Shown: positions 35,460 to 45,310 of the stretch, in pieces | Position numbering within the stretch: the stretch's first letter is position 1 | How the letters are laid out: each line of letters opens with the position of its first letter | Assembly: GCF_947499695.1 (NCBI RefSeq) | Contig: NZ_CANMPQ010000003.1 | Location: 62,001 to 126,000 of the forward strand | DNA length: 64,000 nucleotides | Direction of reading: 5' to 3' | Origin: an uncultured Allomuricauda sp. | GTDB lineage: Bacteria; Bacteroidota; Bacteroidia; Flavobacteriales; Flavobacteriaceae | The notes under the pieces: generated by a model | Told to the model about the DNA's origin: nothing | The model's database searches: none | The model's input: the letters and a program-made list of their open reading frames with translations, nothing else | Translations under genes and position numbers: made by a program

Positions 35460-36323
35460 TTATATTTTTTTGATGAATACGTTCCCGTTTAGTGTTTCAA
35501 AGTCGAAATCCACCTGACCGTTTCCTATTTGAACTACTGGTCTAGCTTCATACTTGTATTTGGGTTTGTTCACTTCACCCGACTTTTTCTGGGTTTTCAT
35601 AAACTGTTTATTGATGTCAAAATCCGTGAACATTTCGCCATTCATGCTTTTAAAAGAAATGTTTGCCGATAGTGCTTTTTGATAGGAAATGTTGATATCT
35701 CCGTTAAGTGAATAGTACTCGGAAGAGCTTGTTGGATTATTCGCGTAGGAGATGTTCACGGGTCCATTAATACAATTGACCAATGTTTTCCCGGTAATAT
35801 TTGTCAATGTAATTCCACCATTTATGTTTCGGGCCTTCACCGAATTTCCTTTAGTATTCTTCACTAGAACCTCTCCATTATTTACCGTACCCACATCAAC
35901 TTGAGTGTTGTATGGGATTTTGACGGTAAATGTCAAGCTGTGCTCATAAGGCAGTTCTTCATTATTGTTACACCATCTATAACTCAGATTGTTTTTATCG
36001 AACTCCATATATGGGGCGTCAGGATGCAAGATAACACCCTTCTTATCTTCAATAATCTTGAGTTGCAGTTCCTGTTTACCCAACTCCAAACCTTGCGTGT
36101 TATCGGAAGTGATTGTTTTTTCAACTTCTACCAAAACCTTATTTCCACTATGTCCCTCCACGGAAATAGGCCCAAAAACGTTTCTTATGATCAAAGCATT
36201 ACCTACATCTTCAGAGAATGAAATGTCTTTTTTAATCCTTTCTGTAGATTTCTTCTGTTGGGCTTTCGCATTTGGCGACCCCACTAAAAAGGCAAAAATT
36301 GCCATTGTAATTAACTGTTTCAT
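35460..36323 (-). CDS. Exported DUF4097-type beta-strand repeat protein (first copy)
   Basis: 287 residues with a signal peptide (MKQLITMAIFAFLVGSPNAKAQ). Repeating short strands such as VDVGTVNNGEVLVKNTKG, VKARNINGGITLTNITGKT and CINGPVNISY show the same solenoid pattern as the next gene. The two proteins share their ending style (DFETLNGNVFIKK versus FKTFNGDILIKSK), so they are probably paralogues from a tandem duplication. It lies third in the sigma-HEAT-DUF4097 operon. Function is unknown. Confidence 0.83.
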   Translation of the reverse strand: MKQLITMAIFAFLVGSPNAKAQQKKSTERIKKDISFSEDVGNALIIRNVFGPISVEGHSGNKVLVEVEKTITSDNTQGLELGKQELQLKIIEDKKGVILHPDAPYMEFDKNNLSYRWCNNNEELPYEHSLTFTVKIPYNTQVDVGTVNNGEVLVKNTKGNSVKARNINGGITLTNITGKTLVNCINGPVNISYANNPTSSSEYYSLNGDINISYQKALSANISFKSMNGEMFTDFDINKQFMKTQKKSGEVNKPKYKYEARPVVQIGNGQVDFDFETLNGNVFIKKI

Positions 36324-36377
36324 CTTTTTAAAATTTGACTGTTCGTGATTTGATTGATTCCCGAAGGAATGATTGAT

Positions 36378-37172
36378 TTAAATAATTGATTCTATAGATT
36401 TCTTGATTTTTTTCTGCACTGTGGTATCCAATTCTTTTTCTTGTAATAATTGCTTAAATGGTTCAATAGAGGCTTTCTCTTGCAAGGCCACCATTAAATT
36501 GGCAAGGGTTATTTGCAATATAGGCGACTCTTGATACGGGATAGATTGAACCAAACCTTGCCTGACCAACGGATTACCAACATAATTGGTTAAAGACTCC
36601 ACAGCAGCCAACCTCACATTTACATTGGAATCCCGATTTAATGTTTGAAGCAACGCCTTAATCACCGTCTCATCAACATCATCAAACTTGTTCGCTTCGC
36701 TTACACCTTGCAGCCTCTGGTTTGCAGAAGGCTGTTCCAAAAGTGTCAACACCAGCTTTTGTCTTACATCTTCTGTTTCTTGATTTAGCACTATTGCCGT
36801 TGTTCTATCTGAATCATTAGCCGAGTTTATATAAAAGCCAAGCCCAAAACCAATTCCCAACAATAGAACTCCATATGCGAGTTGTGGTTTTAAGATGGTT
36901 GATATCCATTTCATTAAAACTTCAGAAGAGTTTTTCCTTTTGGTCCGCCCTGCTTCTTCCTTGAGCATGGAAAAGAAGGTTTCATCCATTTCCTCGGATG
37001 GTCTTGGCGCGTCTAATGCATCAATTTCTTTCCAAGTATCTGACAACTCCATAAATTCCGTTTTATATTCCGGATTAGAATCAAGGAAGTTTTCAAATTC
37101 TCTTTTTTCATTTTCGGACATATTGCCGGATATAAAATCCATTGCCTGTATTTCAAACTGCTCTTTGTTCAT
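36378..37172 (-). CDS. Putative HEAT-repeat membrane anti-sigma factor
   Basis: 264 residues. The N-terminal cytoplasmic part (1-95) begins FEIQAMDFISGNMSENEKRE, like the short helical sigma-binding regions of Bacteroidota anti-sigma factors, without a zinc-binding His-x3-Cys-x2-Cys motif. One membrane segment lies at about 98-116. The periplasmic part (about 135-250) contains HEAT-like helical pairs: DETVIKALLQTLNRDSNVNV, RLAAVESLTNYVG. It starts 4 bp after the ECF sigma gene, which supports a sigma-inhibitor role. HEAT repeats as a periplasmic sensor would be unusual. The anti-sigma role is inferred from position and topology. Confidence 0.75.
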   Translation of the reverse strand: MNKEQFEIQAMDFISGNMSENEKREFENFLDSNPEYKTEFMELSDTWKEIDALDAPRPSEEMDETFFSMLKEEAGRTKRKNSSEVLMKWISTILKPQLAYGVLLLGIGFGLGFYINSANDSDRTTAIVLNQETEDVRQKLVLTLLEQPSANQRLQGVSEANKFDDVDETVIKALLQTLNRDSNVNVRLAAVESLTNYVGNPLVRQGLVQSIPYQESPILQITLANLMVALQEKASIEPFKQLLQEKELDTTVQKKIKKSIESII

Positions 37173-37176
37173 TATT

Positions 37177-37731
37177 TCATGCTATTTCCAATTGTGAAAA
37201 AATTATTCTCAGGTCTTTTAGGGCCCTATGCACCCTAACTTTGGCTGCTCCTTCAGAACATCCAATAACCTTGGCAATCTCACTAAACTTCATCTCTCTG
37301 TATTTGCTCAAAATGAGCACCTCTCTTTTTTCATGGGGCAACAAGGACAACGCATGTTTCAAAAGTGCCTTATTTCCTTCATTATGATACTCCTCATTCA
37401 AATGGTCCTCTGTCTCACCTTTTATGTCATCCGCTGATACTCCATGCGAAATGCTTTCCTTAGCACTCCTTTTATGATGGTCATAATGAACATTCCTTGC
37501 CATGCTAAACAACCACGCCGCAAACGAACCTTCACCAGAGTACGACCTCCGATATTTCAATACGCGCATAAAAACATTCTGAACCAAGTCTTCACTGATC
37601 GATGGGTTATTTCCAAGGTTATAGAAAAACCCAAAGAGTCTTTTTTTATGCCTTTCATATAGCAACCCCAACTTATCCAAGTCTCCATTTTTAACTTTCA
37701 GCATTAATGTATTGTCGGTTAGGCTTTGCAA
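37177..37731 (-). CDS. ECF-type RNA polymerase sigma factor
   Basis: 184 residues from a TTG at 37731, which keeps the family-like N-terminus SLTDNTLMLKVKNGD; an ATG at 37704 would give 175 residues. No ATG lies further upstream. Region 2 is visible as LYERHKKRLFGFFYNLGNN, DLVQNVFMRVLKYR and FAAWLFSMARNVHYDH. Region 4 is LLPHEKREVLILSKYREMKF followed by the helix-turn-helix EIAKVIGCSEGAAKVRVHRA. It is the first gene of a four-gene operon with its likely anti-sigma factor and two DUF4097 proteins. Confidence 0.92.
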   Translation of the reverse strand: MQSLTDNTLMLKVKNGDLDKLGLLYERHKKRLFGFFYNLGNNPSISEDLVQNVFMRVLKYRRSYSGEGSFAAWLFSMARNVHYDHHKRSAKESISHGVSADDIKGETEDHLNEEYHNEGNKALLKHALSLLPHEKREVLILSKYREMKFSEIAKVIGCSEGAAKVRVHRALKDLRIIFSQLEIA

Positions 37732-37863
37732 TTGGATACTATTTTTGGCTGTTTGAAGGATATACTTTCATTTTTTAAAAAGGTTACAGAATGTATGATT
37801 TTTTTATTCAAATTATTCTTGAACGATCTATTTTTACAGTAGTTCGTCATAAATTATTTTGAT

Positions 37864-37871
37864 TATTTTTG
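37864..37871 (+). promoter_or_regulatory. Promoter -7 box of pyrH-frr
   Basis: TATTTTTG matches TAnnTTTG, 22 bp before the pyrH ATG. A weak -33 (GTTC at 37842-37845) lies 18 bp upstream. Confidence 0.45.
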
Positions 37872-37893
37872 TCCGGACTTCAAGATACCCTCA

Positions 37894-38601
37894 ATGCAAT
37901 ACAAAAGAATTTTACTAAAATTAAGCGGAGAAGCCCTAATGGGCGAACAACAATATGGAATTGATGCCCAACGGCTTGCAGAATATGCCGAGGACATTAA
38001 AGCCGTAGTGGCAAAGGGAGTTGAAGTTGCCATTGTAATAGGTGGAGGCAACATTTTTAGGGGACTTTCCGGAGCTAGCCAGGGAATGGATAGAGTTCAG
38101 GGGGATCATATGGGAATGTTGGCAACCGTAATCAACGGTTTAGCATTGCAAAGCGCTTTGGAAATACAAGGAGTTGAGACAAGACTTCAATCCGCAGTAA
38201 AAATTAATGAAGTTGCAGAACCGTTTATCCGTCGAAGGGCCATTCGCCATTTGGAAAAAGGTAGGGTTGTAATTTTCGGTGGTGGAACTGGAAATCCATA
38301 CTTCACTACAGATTCTGCAGCTGTTTTAAGAGCTATTGAGGTAAAGGCAGATGTTATACTAAAGGGCACAAGAGTGGATGGAATCTATACCTCTGACCCC
38401 GAAAAAGATAAAACCGCAACTAAATTTGATAGTATTTCCTTTAACGAAGTGCTTTCCAAAGGACTTAAAGTAATGGACACCACTGCTTTTACACTAAGTC
38501 AGGAAAATGAGCTTCCTATTGTTGTGTTCGACATGAATACACGAGGGAACCTTATGAAAATCGTTTTAGGAGAAAATATAGGAACCGTAGTGAATATTTA
38601 A
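37894..38601 (+). CDS. pyrH: UMP kinase
   Basis: 235 residues. It phosphorylates UMP to UDP in pyrimidine nucleotide synthesis. The amino-acid-kinase fold is clear: the N-terminal [15 protein letters not shown], the glycine-rich [25 protein letters not shown] and [16 protein letters not shown]. It precedes frr by 41 bp, the classic pyrH-frr pairing, here separated from rpsB-tsf by the sigma factor operon on the opposite strand. Confidence 0.98.
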   Translation: MQYKRILLKLSGEALMGEQQYGIDAQRLAEYAEDIKAVVAKGVEVAIVIGGGNIFRGLSGASQGMDRVQGDHMGMLATVINGLALQSALEIQGVETRLQSAVKINEVAEPFIRRRAIRHLEKGRVVIFGGGTGNPYFTTDSAAVLRAIEVKADVILKGTRVDGIYTSDPEKDKTATKFDSISFNEVLSKGLKVMDTTAFTLSQENELPIVVFDMNTRGNLMKIVLGENIGTVVNI

Positions 38602-38642
38602 TTGGCATGCAGTTTGATTGCAGCAAATAAAGTTCTAAAATT

Positions 38643-39197
38643 ATGGAAGAAGAAGTAAGCTTTATACTAGATAGCACCAAGGAGAGTATGGATGGCAGTA
38701 TTTCCCATTTGGAAAAGGCTTTGGTTAAAATTCGTGCTGGGAAGGCAAGCCCGGTGATGTTATCCACGGTGATGGTCGAATATTATGGCTCCCAAACACC
38801 ACTTTCCCAAGTTTCAAATATCAACACCCCGGATGCAAGGACAATTTCTGTGCAGCCATGGGAGAAAAGTATGCTTCCCGAAATAGAAACTGCAATAATG
38901 AATTCAAACCTAGGCTTTAATCCTATGAACAATGGTGAAATGATCATCATTAATGTTCCTCCTCTTACCGAGGAACGCAGGGTTCAATTGGTGAAACAAG
39001 CAAAATCAGAAGCAGAAGACGCCAAGGTTAGTATTAGAAGTGCTCGACAAGAAGCAAATAAAGAACTTAAATCTTTGGATATTTCCGAAGACCGATTAAA
39101 AAATGCTGAAGTCGATGTCCAAGAACTGACGGATACTTATGGTAAAAAAGTCGATGCCATTTTAGAGGTTAAGGAAACTGAAATCATGAAGGTCTAA
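38643..39197 (+). CDS. frr: Ribosome recycling factor
   Basis: 184 residues, normal length. With EF-G it splits post-termination ribosomes. KALVKIRAGKASPVMLSTVM is the conserved first helix. NINTPDARTISVQPWEKSML and the segment PPLTEERRVQLVKQAK, followed by SIRSARQEAN, complete the family pattern of a three-helix bundle plus beta domain. It is second in the pyrH-frr operon. Confidence 0.98.
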   Translation: MEEEVSFILDSTKESMDGSISHLEKALVKIRAGKASPVMLSTVMVEYYGSQTPLSQVSNINTPDARTISVQPWEKSMLPEIETAIMNSNLGFNPMNNGEMIIINVPPLTEERRVQLVKQAKSEAEDAKVSIRSARQEANKELKSLDISEDRLKNAEVDVQELTDTYGKKVDAILEVKETEIMKV

Positions 39198-39247
39198 CCT
39201 TGTGACATATCCCTCTCCATTCCCTAGGAACACAACCGATCATTTTC

Positions 39248-39255
39248 TACCTTTG
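39248..39255 (+). promoter_or_regulatory. Promoter -7 box of the MMPL exporter gene
   Basis: TACCTTTG matches TAnnTTTG, 17 bp before the ATG. The -33 element is not evident. Confidence 0.5.
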
Positions 39256-39272
39256 CGCCCAATAAAACCGGT

Positions 39273-41669
39273 ATGGTAGCTAAGCTTACTAAAGGATTTT
39301 GGCCAAAGGTCGCCCGTATCATTCTAAGAAACAGAATTCTGATTCTGCTCTGCGTTATTGCATGTACGGTTTTCTTAGCACTGCAGTGGAAGCATATGAG
39401 GTTTTCAAATACCGAGGCCAATATACTTCCTGATGATCATCCCGCCACCGTTCAATACAATAAGTTCAAAAGCATATTTGGCGAAGAAGGCAATGCCATA
39501 GTTCTTGGAGTACGAGATTCGTCCTTGTTCACCCCTAGTAAATTCAATCGTTGGAACAAATTAAGCAAACAGTTTGAGGCATTTCCCGAAATTGATTTTG
39601 TAGTATCCACAGACAATCTTAAGGTCCTTATAAAGGATAATGAAAAGCAAGCTTTCGTGATGGAGCCTTTTATTAAAGAAGCTCCAAAAACCAAAAGAGA
39701 GGTGGATGAGCTTAAGGACCATCTTTTTAACCAGCTCCCATTTTACGACAACCTTATCTATAATGCAGAAAGTGGCACTATACAGACCATAGTGTATTTG
39801 GATAAGGACATTATGAACACCACAGTTCGAAATGAGTTTATCTTAAACGATTTGGCCGATTTGGTCGAGAACTTCGAAGAAGAAACCAACCTCGATGTTC
39901 GAGTTTCCGGTATGCCCTACATTCGAACATGGAATGCCAAGGCCATTGTAGATGAAATTGGGCTGTTTGTTGGAGCTGCTCTTCTGGTGACCTCAATTAT
40001 TTTCTTTTTCTTTTTTAGGAGTTTCCGAGCCACACTGATTTCAATGTGTGTAGTGATTATTGGAGTGATGTGGGCTTTGGGTATTTTAGGCCTGTTCCAG
40101 TTTGAAATTACCATCCTAACAGCCTTGATTCCACCATTGATTATTGTCATCGGAATCCCCAACTGTATCTTTTTGATTAATAAATATCAGCAAGAGGTCA
40201 AAAAACACGGAAACCAAGCACTTTCCTTGCAACGGGTTATTTCCAAGATAGGAAATGCCACATTAATGACCAATATTACTACGGCTTCTGGTTTTGCCAC
40301 CTTTATCATTTTGGACAGTGAACTATTAAGGGAGTTTGGTATCGTAGCCTCGATTAATATCCTATGCATTTTCGTTCTTTCTCTATTGATTATTCCCATA
40401 CTTTACAGTTTCATGCCGCTTCCCAAAAACAAGCACTTGAAACATTTGAATAAAAAATGGATTGACCTTTTTGTCAATTGGATGGAGCGTATGGTAAGAC
40501 ATCATCGTATCGCAGTTTACATTACCACCGTTATTGTCCTCATCCTAAGTATTATTGGAATCTATCAGATCGAAATCACGGGAAGTCGTATTGAAGACTT
40601 ACCGAAGGATACACATTATTTTAAGGATATACGATTCTTTGAAGAAGAATTTGATGGCATTATGCCTATGGAAATTGTGGTGGATACCAAAAGAAAGAAT
40701 GGCGCATCAAAACCTGCAACCTTAAAACGAATGGATCGTTTGGGCACTGTGATCGAAGAAACTCCAGAGCTATCAAAACCCATATCACTGGTCAACTTGG
40801 TAAAATATTCAAAACAGGCCTTTTATAGTGGTATTCCAAAATATTATCAACTACCTACCTCCCAAGAGAACACCTTTATTATGGATGTTGCCCGGAAATC
40901 AGAAAACAACGGGGACCTTTTGGAAAGTTTTGTGGACAGTACTGGTCAAACAGCTCGTGTAACCACTTTTATGCGTGATGTTAAGATTGACCGTATGGAA
41001 GAAATTGAGAAAGACATGCAACAGGCCATTGCTAAAATTTTCCCTTCCGACCGGTTTAATGTATTCATGACAGGAAAGGCACTGTTATTCTTAAAAGGCA
41101 CCAAATACCTGGTAAAAAACCTTATGCTCTCCTTAGCCCTTGCTATTGGTTTGATTTCATTATTTATGGCCTATCTATTCCGTTCGGTCAGAATGATTGT
41201 CATTTCCCTTGTGCCCAATCTTTTACCATTGGTAATTACCGCCGGACTCATGGGATATTTAGGCGTTCCCATAAAACCTTCGACTATACTTGTATTTAGC
41301 ATCGCCTTTGGAATTTCCGTGGATGACACCATACACTTCTTGGCAAAATACCGACAAGAACTGGCTGCCCATAAATGGCATATAAAAAGGTCGGTGTATG
41401 CGGCCCTTCGTGAGACAGGGGTAAGTATGTTCTATACATCCATAGTTCTGTTCTTCGGATTCTCCGTTTTCATCATTTCCAGTTTCGGGGGTACCAAGGC
41501 TTTAGGTGGATTGGTCTCAGCAACATTACTTTTTGCTATGTTAGCAAATTTGATTCTACTTCCATCTTTGCTTCTTTCCTTGGAACGAAATATTGCCAAC
41601 AAACAGGTACTCAAAAAACCTCAGATTGATATTTTACCGAAGGAAGAAGACACTATCAAAGATAAATAG
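39273..41669 (+). CDS. RND/MMPL family exporter
   Basis: 798 residues. Two halves each have an initial membrane helix, a periplasmic domain, and a cluster of five more helices, giving 12 helices in all: helix 1 near 22-40, cluster near 220-400, helix 7 near 415-435, cluster near 620-780. The segments IPPLIIVIGIPNCIFLINKY and FSIAFGISVDDTIHFLAKYR, at equivalent positions, are MMPL/SSD hallmarks; the latter has two Asp residues that may carry protons. Proteins of this type export lipids or hopanoid-like molecules by proton motive force. The substrate is unknown. It is transcribed alone from its own promoter. Confidence 0.9.
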   Translation: MVAKLTKGFWPKVARIILRNRILILLCVIACTVFLALQWKHMRFSNTEANILPDDHPATVQYNKFKSIFGEEGNAIVLGVRDSSLFTPSKFNRWNKLSKQFEAFPEIDFVVSTDNLKVLIKDNEKQAFVMEPFIKEAPKTKREVDELKDHLFNQLPFYDNLIYNAESGTIQTIVYLDKDIMNTTVRNEFILNDLADLVENFEEETNLDVRVSGMPYIRTWNAKAIVDEIGLFVGAALLVTSIIFFFFFRSFRATLISMCVVIIGVMWALGILGLFQFEITILTALIPPLIIVIGIPNCIFLINKYQQEVKKHGNQALSLQRVISKIGNATLMTNITTASGFATFIILDSELLREFGIVASINILCIFVLSLLIIPILYSFMPLPKNKHLKHLNKKWIDLFVNWMERMVRHHRIAVYITTVIVLILSIIGIYQIEITGSRIEDLPKDTHYFKDIRFFEEEFDGIMPMEIVVDTKRKNGASKPATLKRMDRLGTVIEETPELSKPISLVNLVKYSKQAFYSGIPKYYQLPTSQENTFIMDVARKSENNGDLLESFVDSTGQTARVTTFMRDVKIDRMEEIEKDMQQAIAKIFPSDRFNVFMTGKALLFLKGTKYLVKNLMLSLALAIGLISLFMAYLFRSVRMIVISLVPNLLPLVITAGLMGYLGVPIKPSTILVFSIAFGISVDDTIHFLAKYRQELAAHKWHIKRSVYAALRETGVSMFYTSIVLFFGFSVFIISSFGGTKALGGLVSATLLFAMLANLILLPSLLLSLERNIANKQVLKKPQIDILPKEEDTIKDK

Positions 41670-41759
41670 GGCTTTTTCCACCTATAAATATACCTGTGGT
41701 ATTGCCTGCATTTTTACTCAAAAAGCTATCTTTACCGCTTAATTTTACGATAAGTCGAA

Positions 41760-43202
41760 ATGAACTCTTATTCCATAAAAGAATTGCTGAAAAAGCAACC
41801 TGTAGGAGAAAATGTAGAAGTAAACGGATGGGTAAAAACTTTCCGTAGTAATCGCTTTATTGCATTAAATGATGGTTCCGCCATTCACAATTTGCAATGT
41901 GTTGTTGACTTTGAAAATTTCGATGAGGATTTGTTAAGGCAAGTTTCCACAGGTGCTGCTATTAAAGTAGCAGGTACTTTGGTAGAAAGCCAAGGAAGAG
42001 GTCAGACCGTTGAAATACAGGCTTCGGACATTTTTGTTCATGGTACCGCCGACCCGGAAGAGGTTAAATTGACTATCCTATCCCCCAAAAGACATTCTTT
42101 GGAGTTTTTAAGAGAACAGGCTCATTTACGGGTTAGGACCAATACCTTTGGTGCCATAATGAGGGTAAGATCAGTTTTGTCTTTCGCTATCCACAGTTAT
42201 TTTCAGAAGAATGGGTTTTACTACATGCATCCACCTATCATTACAGGTTCCGATGCAGAGGGAGCAGGAGAAATGTTTAGGGTAACCACATTGGACCCAA
42301 AAAATCCAGACTTAACGGACAATGGAGAGGTCGATTACACCAAAGATTTCTTTGGAAAGGAGTCAAACCTAACGGTTTCTGGTCAACTTGAAGCGGAAAC
42401 CTATGCTATGGGCTTGGGTAAAGTATATACATTTGGTCCCACCTTTAGGGCAGAGAACTCCAATACTTCAAGGCATTTAGCCGAATTTTGGATGATAGAA
42501 CCCGAGGTGGCATTCAATGATTTGGATGCTAATATGGATTTAGCGGAGGATTTCATCAAATCAATTCTTCAGTACGTTTTGGATAATTGTGAAGATGACC
42601 TTCAGTTTTTGGAGAAACGACTGTTGGATGAAGAAAAGACCAAGCCTCAGAACGAGCGTTCAGAAATGCCTCTTATAGAGAAATTGAAATTTATTGTCGA
42701 TAATAACTTTAAAAGGGTTACCTATACTGAGGCCGTTGAAATTTTAAAGAACAGTAAACCGAATAAGAAGAAAAAGTTCCAATTTCCAATTGACGAATGG
42801 GGAGCTGACCTGCAAAGTGAGCACGAACGCTACTTAGTCGAAAAACATTTTAAATGCCCTGTAATTCTCTTTGATTATCCAGCGAACATCAAGGCATTTT
42901 ATATGCGATTAAACGAAGATGGAAAAACTGTTAGAGCTATGGACGTTTTATTTCCAGGTATTGGGGAAATCGTTGGCGGATCTCAACGTGAAGAACGTCT
43001 CGATGTACTGCAGCAAAAAATTAAGGAGCTCAACATAGATGAAAAAGAACTTTGGTGGTATTTAGATCTAAGACGTTTTGGTACAGCCGTGCATAGTGGA
43101 TTTGGACTTGGCTTCGAGCGAATGGTTCAATTTGCAACAGGAATGGGCAATATTAGAGATGTAATACCCTATCCAAGATTTCCACAGAATGCAGAGTTTT
43201 AA
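41760..43202 (+). CDS. asnS: Asparaginyl-tRNA synthetase
   Basis: 480 residues. The N-terminal OB-fold anticodon-binding domain ([24 protein letters not shown]) is followed by the class II catalytic core. Motif 2 appears as [20 protein letters not shown] and motif 3 as [38 protein letters not shown] is typical of AsnRS rather than AspRS. It charges tRNA-Asn directly. rpoN follows 45 bp downstream, a conserved neighbour in Flavobacteriia. Confidence 0.98.
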   Translation: MNSYSIKELLKKQPVGENVEVNGWVKTFRSNRFIALNDGSAIHNLQCVVDFENFDEDLLRQVSTGAAIKVAGTLVESQGRGQTVEIQASDIFVHGTADPEEVKLTILSPKRHSLEFLREQAHLRVRTNTFGAIMRVRSVLSFAIHSYFQKNGFYYMHPPIITGSDAEGAGEMFRVTTLDPKNPDLTDNGEVDYTKDFFGKESNLTVSGQLEAETYAMGLGKVYTFGPTFRAENSNTSRHLAEFWMIEPEVAFNDLDANMDLAEDFIKSILQYVLDNCEDDLQFLEKRLLDEEKTKPQNERSEMPLIEKLKFIVDNNFKRVTYTEAVEILKNSKPNKKKKFQFPIDEWGADLQSEHERYLVEKHFKCPVILFDYPANIKAFYMRLNEDGKTVRAMDVLFPGIGEIVGGSQREERLDVLQQKIKELNIDEKELWWYLDLRRFGTAVHSGFGLGFERMVQFATGMGNIRDVIPYPRFPQNAEF

Positions 43203-43247
43203 ATTGAATCCTTAAATTTATAAGAAGGAAGATTGTAAATAATCCTC

Positions 43248-44705
43248 ATGCTAAAACAACACTTACAGTTTAAGCTTTCCCAAAAACTGTCTCCACAGCA
43301 GATTCAGTTGATGAAACTTATTCAATTGCCCACCCAGGCTTTTGAACAGCGACTTAAACAAGAGTTGGAGGAAAATCCTGCCCTAGAAAGTGGAAAGGCG
43401 GAAAATGACACCTTGGAAGACGGGTACGAGGACAGCTATGATGATTCTGCAGATAGTGAGAGTATTTCTGCTGAAGAAATCAACATCGATGATTATCTAA
43501 GCGATGATGAGATTCCTGATTATCGCACACAGACGAGCAATTATAGCCCGGATGATGACGAAAAAAGCATTCCTTATGCAGCCGGAATTTCTTTTAACCA
43601 ATACCTAATCAACCAACTCAATACCGTCTATTTGGATGATGAGGAATGGGCTATTGCGGAGTTTTTAGTAGGCAGTGTGGATGAAAGCGGGTACATCAGA
43701 AGACCTTTGAGCGATATTATGGATGATTTGGCTTTCACCCAGAATATTTACGCAGAGGAAGCTAAAATTAAAAGCGTTCTCAACACAGTTCAGGAATTAG
43801 ATCCACCTGGGGTTGCCGCACGTTCGTTGGATGAATGTCTTATACTTCAACTCAAACGAAAAGAAAAAACACCTTCTATCGAATTGGCCATTTCAATATT
43901 GGAGAAGTCCTTTGATCAATTTACCAAAAAGCACTACTCCAAGTTATTACAGAAACACCACATCGGAGAAGAAGACCTAAAGGACGCTATTTCTGAAATT
44001 GAACGATTGAATCCCAAGCCTGGGGGTTCCTATGCTGGTAATACTCGAATCATAGAGCATATAGTCCCTGATTTCTCTATCAAAATTGTAGAAGGTGAAC
44101 TGGAGCTCACACTAAACGGACGGAACGCCCCTGAACTCCATGTCTCCAAGGAATACAACAATATGTTACAAGGTTACAAGAACTCCAAGGAGAAATCAAA
44201 ATCGCAAAAGGATACTGTTTTGTTCATAAAGCAGAAGTTGGATGCTGCTAAATGGTTCATAGATGCTATCAAACAACGCCAGCAGACACTATTCATCACG
44301 ATGAACGCCATCATGAATTACCAAAAAGACTATTTTTTAAGCGGTGATGAACGGATGTTGAGGCCCATGATCTTAAAAGATATTGCCGACCAAATCCAAA
44401 TGGATGTCTCGACGGTATCCAGGGTGGCCAATAGCAAATATGTGGATACTCCTTATGGCACTAAACTCATTAAGGAATACTTCTCAGAATCGATGAAAAA
44501 TGAGCAAGGAGAAGATGTTTCCACCAAGGAAATCAAAAAAATACTGGAAACCGTAATCGGCGAGGAAGAAAAGAAAAAACCGCTTACTGATGATAAGCTT
44601 GCTAAAATATTGAAGGAACGTGGATATCCAATTGCACGACGAACCGTAGCAAAGTATAGGGAACAACTTGGAATACCGGTTGCCAGGCTCCGAAAGCAAA
44701 TCTGA
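43248..44705 (+). CDS. rpoN: RNA polymerase sigma-54 factor
   Basis: 485 residues. The Gln/Leu-rich region I (QFKLSQKLSPQQIQLMKLIQ) binds polymerase and enhancer-dependent activators. It is followed by an acidic region II (about 55-115). The core-binding domain and a helix-turn-helix (MDVSTVSRVANSKYV) come next. The RpoN box ARRTVAKYRE at 463-472, which reads the -24 promoter element, closes the protein. Its stop codon overlaps the next start (TGATG). No sigma-54 activator gene lies in this window. Confidence 0.98.
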   Translation: MLKQHLQFKLSQKLSPQQIQLMKLIQLPTQAFEQRLKQELEENPALESGKAENDTLEDGYEDSYDDSADSESISAEEINIDDYLSDDEIPDYRTQTSNYSPDDDEKSIPYAAGISFNQYLINQLNTVYLDDEEWAIAEFLVGSVDESGYIRRPLSDIMDDLAFTQNIYAEEAKIKSVLNTVQELDPPGVAARSLDECLILQLKRKEKTPSIELAISILEKSFDQFTKKHYSKLLQKHHIGEEDLKDAISEIERLNPKPGGSYAGNTRIIEHIVPDFSIKIVEGELELTLNGRNAPELHVSKEYNNMLQGYKNSKEKSKSQKDTVLFIKQKLDAAKWFIDAIKQRQQTLFITMNAIMNYQKDYFLSGDERMLRPMILKDIADQIQMDVSTVSRVANSKYVDTPYGTKLIKEYFSESMKNEQGEDVSTKEIKKILETVIGEEEKKKPLTDDKLAKILKERGYPIARRTVAKYREQLGIPVARLRKQI

Positions 44706-45310
44706 TGCATCACTTCCTCAATATTATCTCCTATATTTTCCACCCTTTGTTCATTCCCATTGGCGGAACTGTATTTTACTTTTTGGTTACCCCAAAGGCC
44801 AGTTCGTTGGAGATTCAAAGTGGCAATGTTTTGCCCATATTCATTCTTACCGTAATTATTCCAATTATATTTTTCTTAATTCTCAAGAACCTCGGAGTAA
44901 TCAATTCAATATTTTTGCCCACAATTAAGGAAAGAAAGTATCCTTTATATATCAGCTGTGTTCTATTGCTGATGATTTTATACAAAGTAATACCCAACAA
45001 TTATGTACATGAATTGTTCTACTATTTCACAGGTCTTTTGACCGCCACCGGGGCGGCATTGATACTTTTATTTTTGAAGTTTAAAACAAGTATGCATCTT
45101 TTAGGGATGGGGAGCTTGCTGATGTTCATGATTGGACTCAGCATTCATTTTGAAATCAACATCACCTTGGCCATTAGTGTTTTCACTCTGTTTACCGGCC
45201 TGGTAGCCACATCAAGATTATTTTTGAAAGCTCATAGCAGAGTCGAACTATTGATAGGGTTTTTGATTGGGTTCTGTTCCCAATTGTTAACCTTTAAATA
45301 TTGGTTATAA
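44705..45310 (+). CDS. PAP2-like integral membrane protein
   Basis: 201 residues with about six membrane helices and no signal peptide. The last third reads SRLFLKAHSRVELLIGFLIG, resembling phosphatase motif 3 of PAP2 enzymes (SRxxxxxHxxxD), with Glu in place of the final Asp. Motifs 1 and 2 are not obvious, so it may be a degenerate member without activity. Its ATG overlaps the rpoN stop by one base, so the two are probably translationally coupled. Its stop overlaps the stop of the convergent beta-barrel gene in the 6-bp palindrome TTATAA. Confidence 0.72.
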   Translation: MHHFLNIISYIFHPLFIPIGGTVFYFLVTPKASSLEIQSGNVLPIFILTVIIPIIFFLILKNLGVINSIFLPTIKERKYPLYISCVLLLMILYKVIPNNYVHELFYYFTGLLTATGAALILLFLKFKTSMHLLGMGSLLMFMIGLSIHFEINITLAISVFTLFTGLVATSRLFLKAHSRVELLIGFLIGFCSQLLTFKYWL

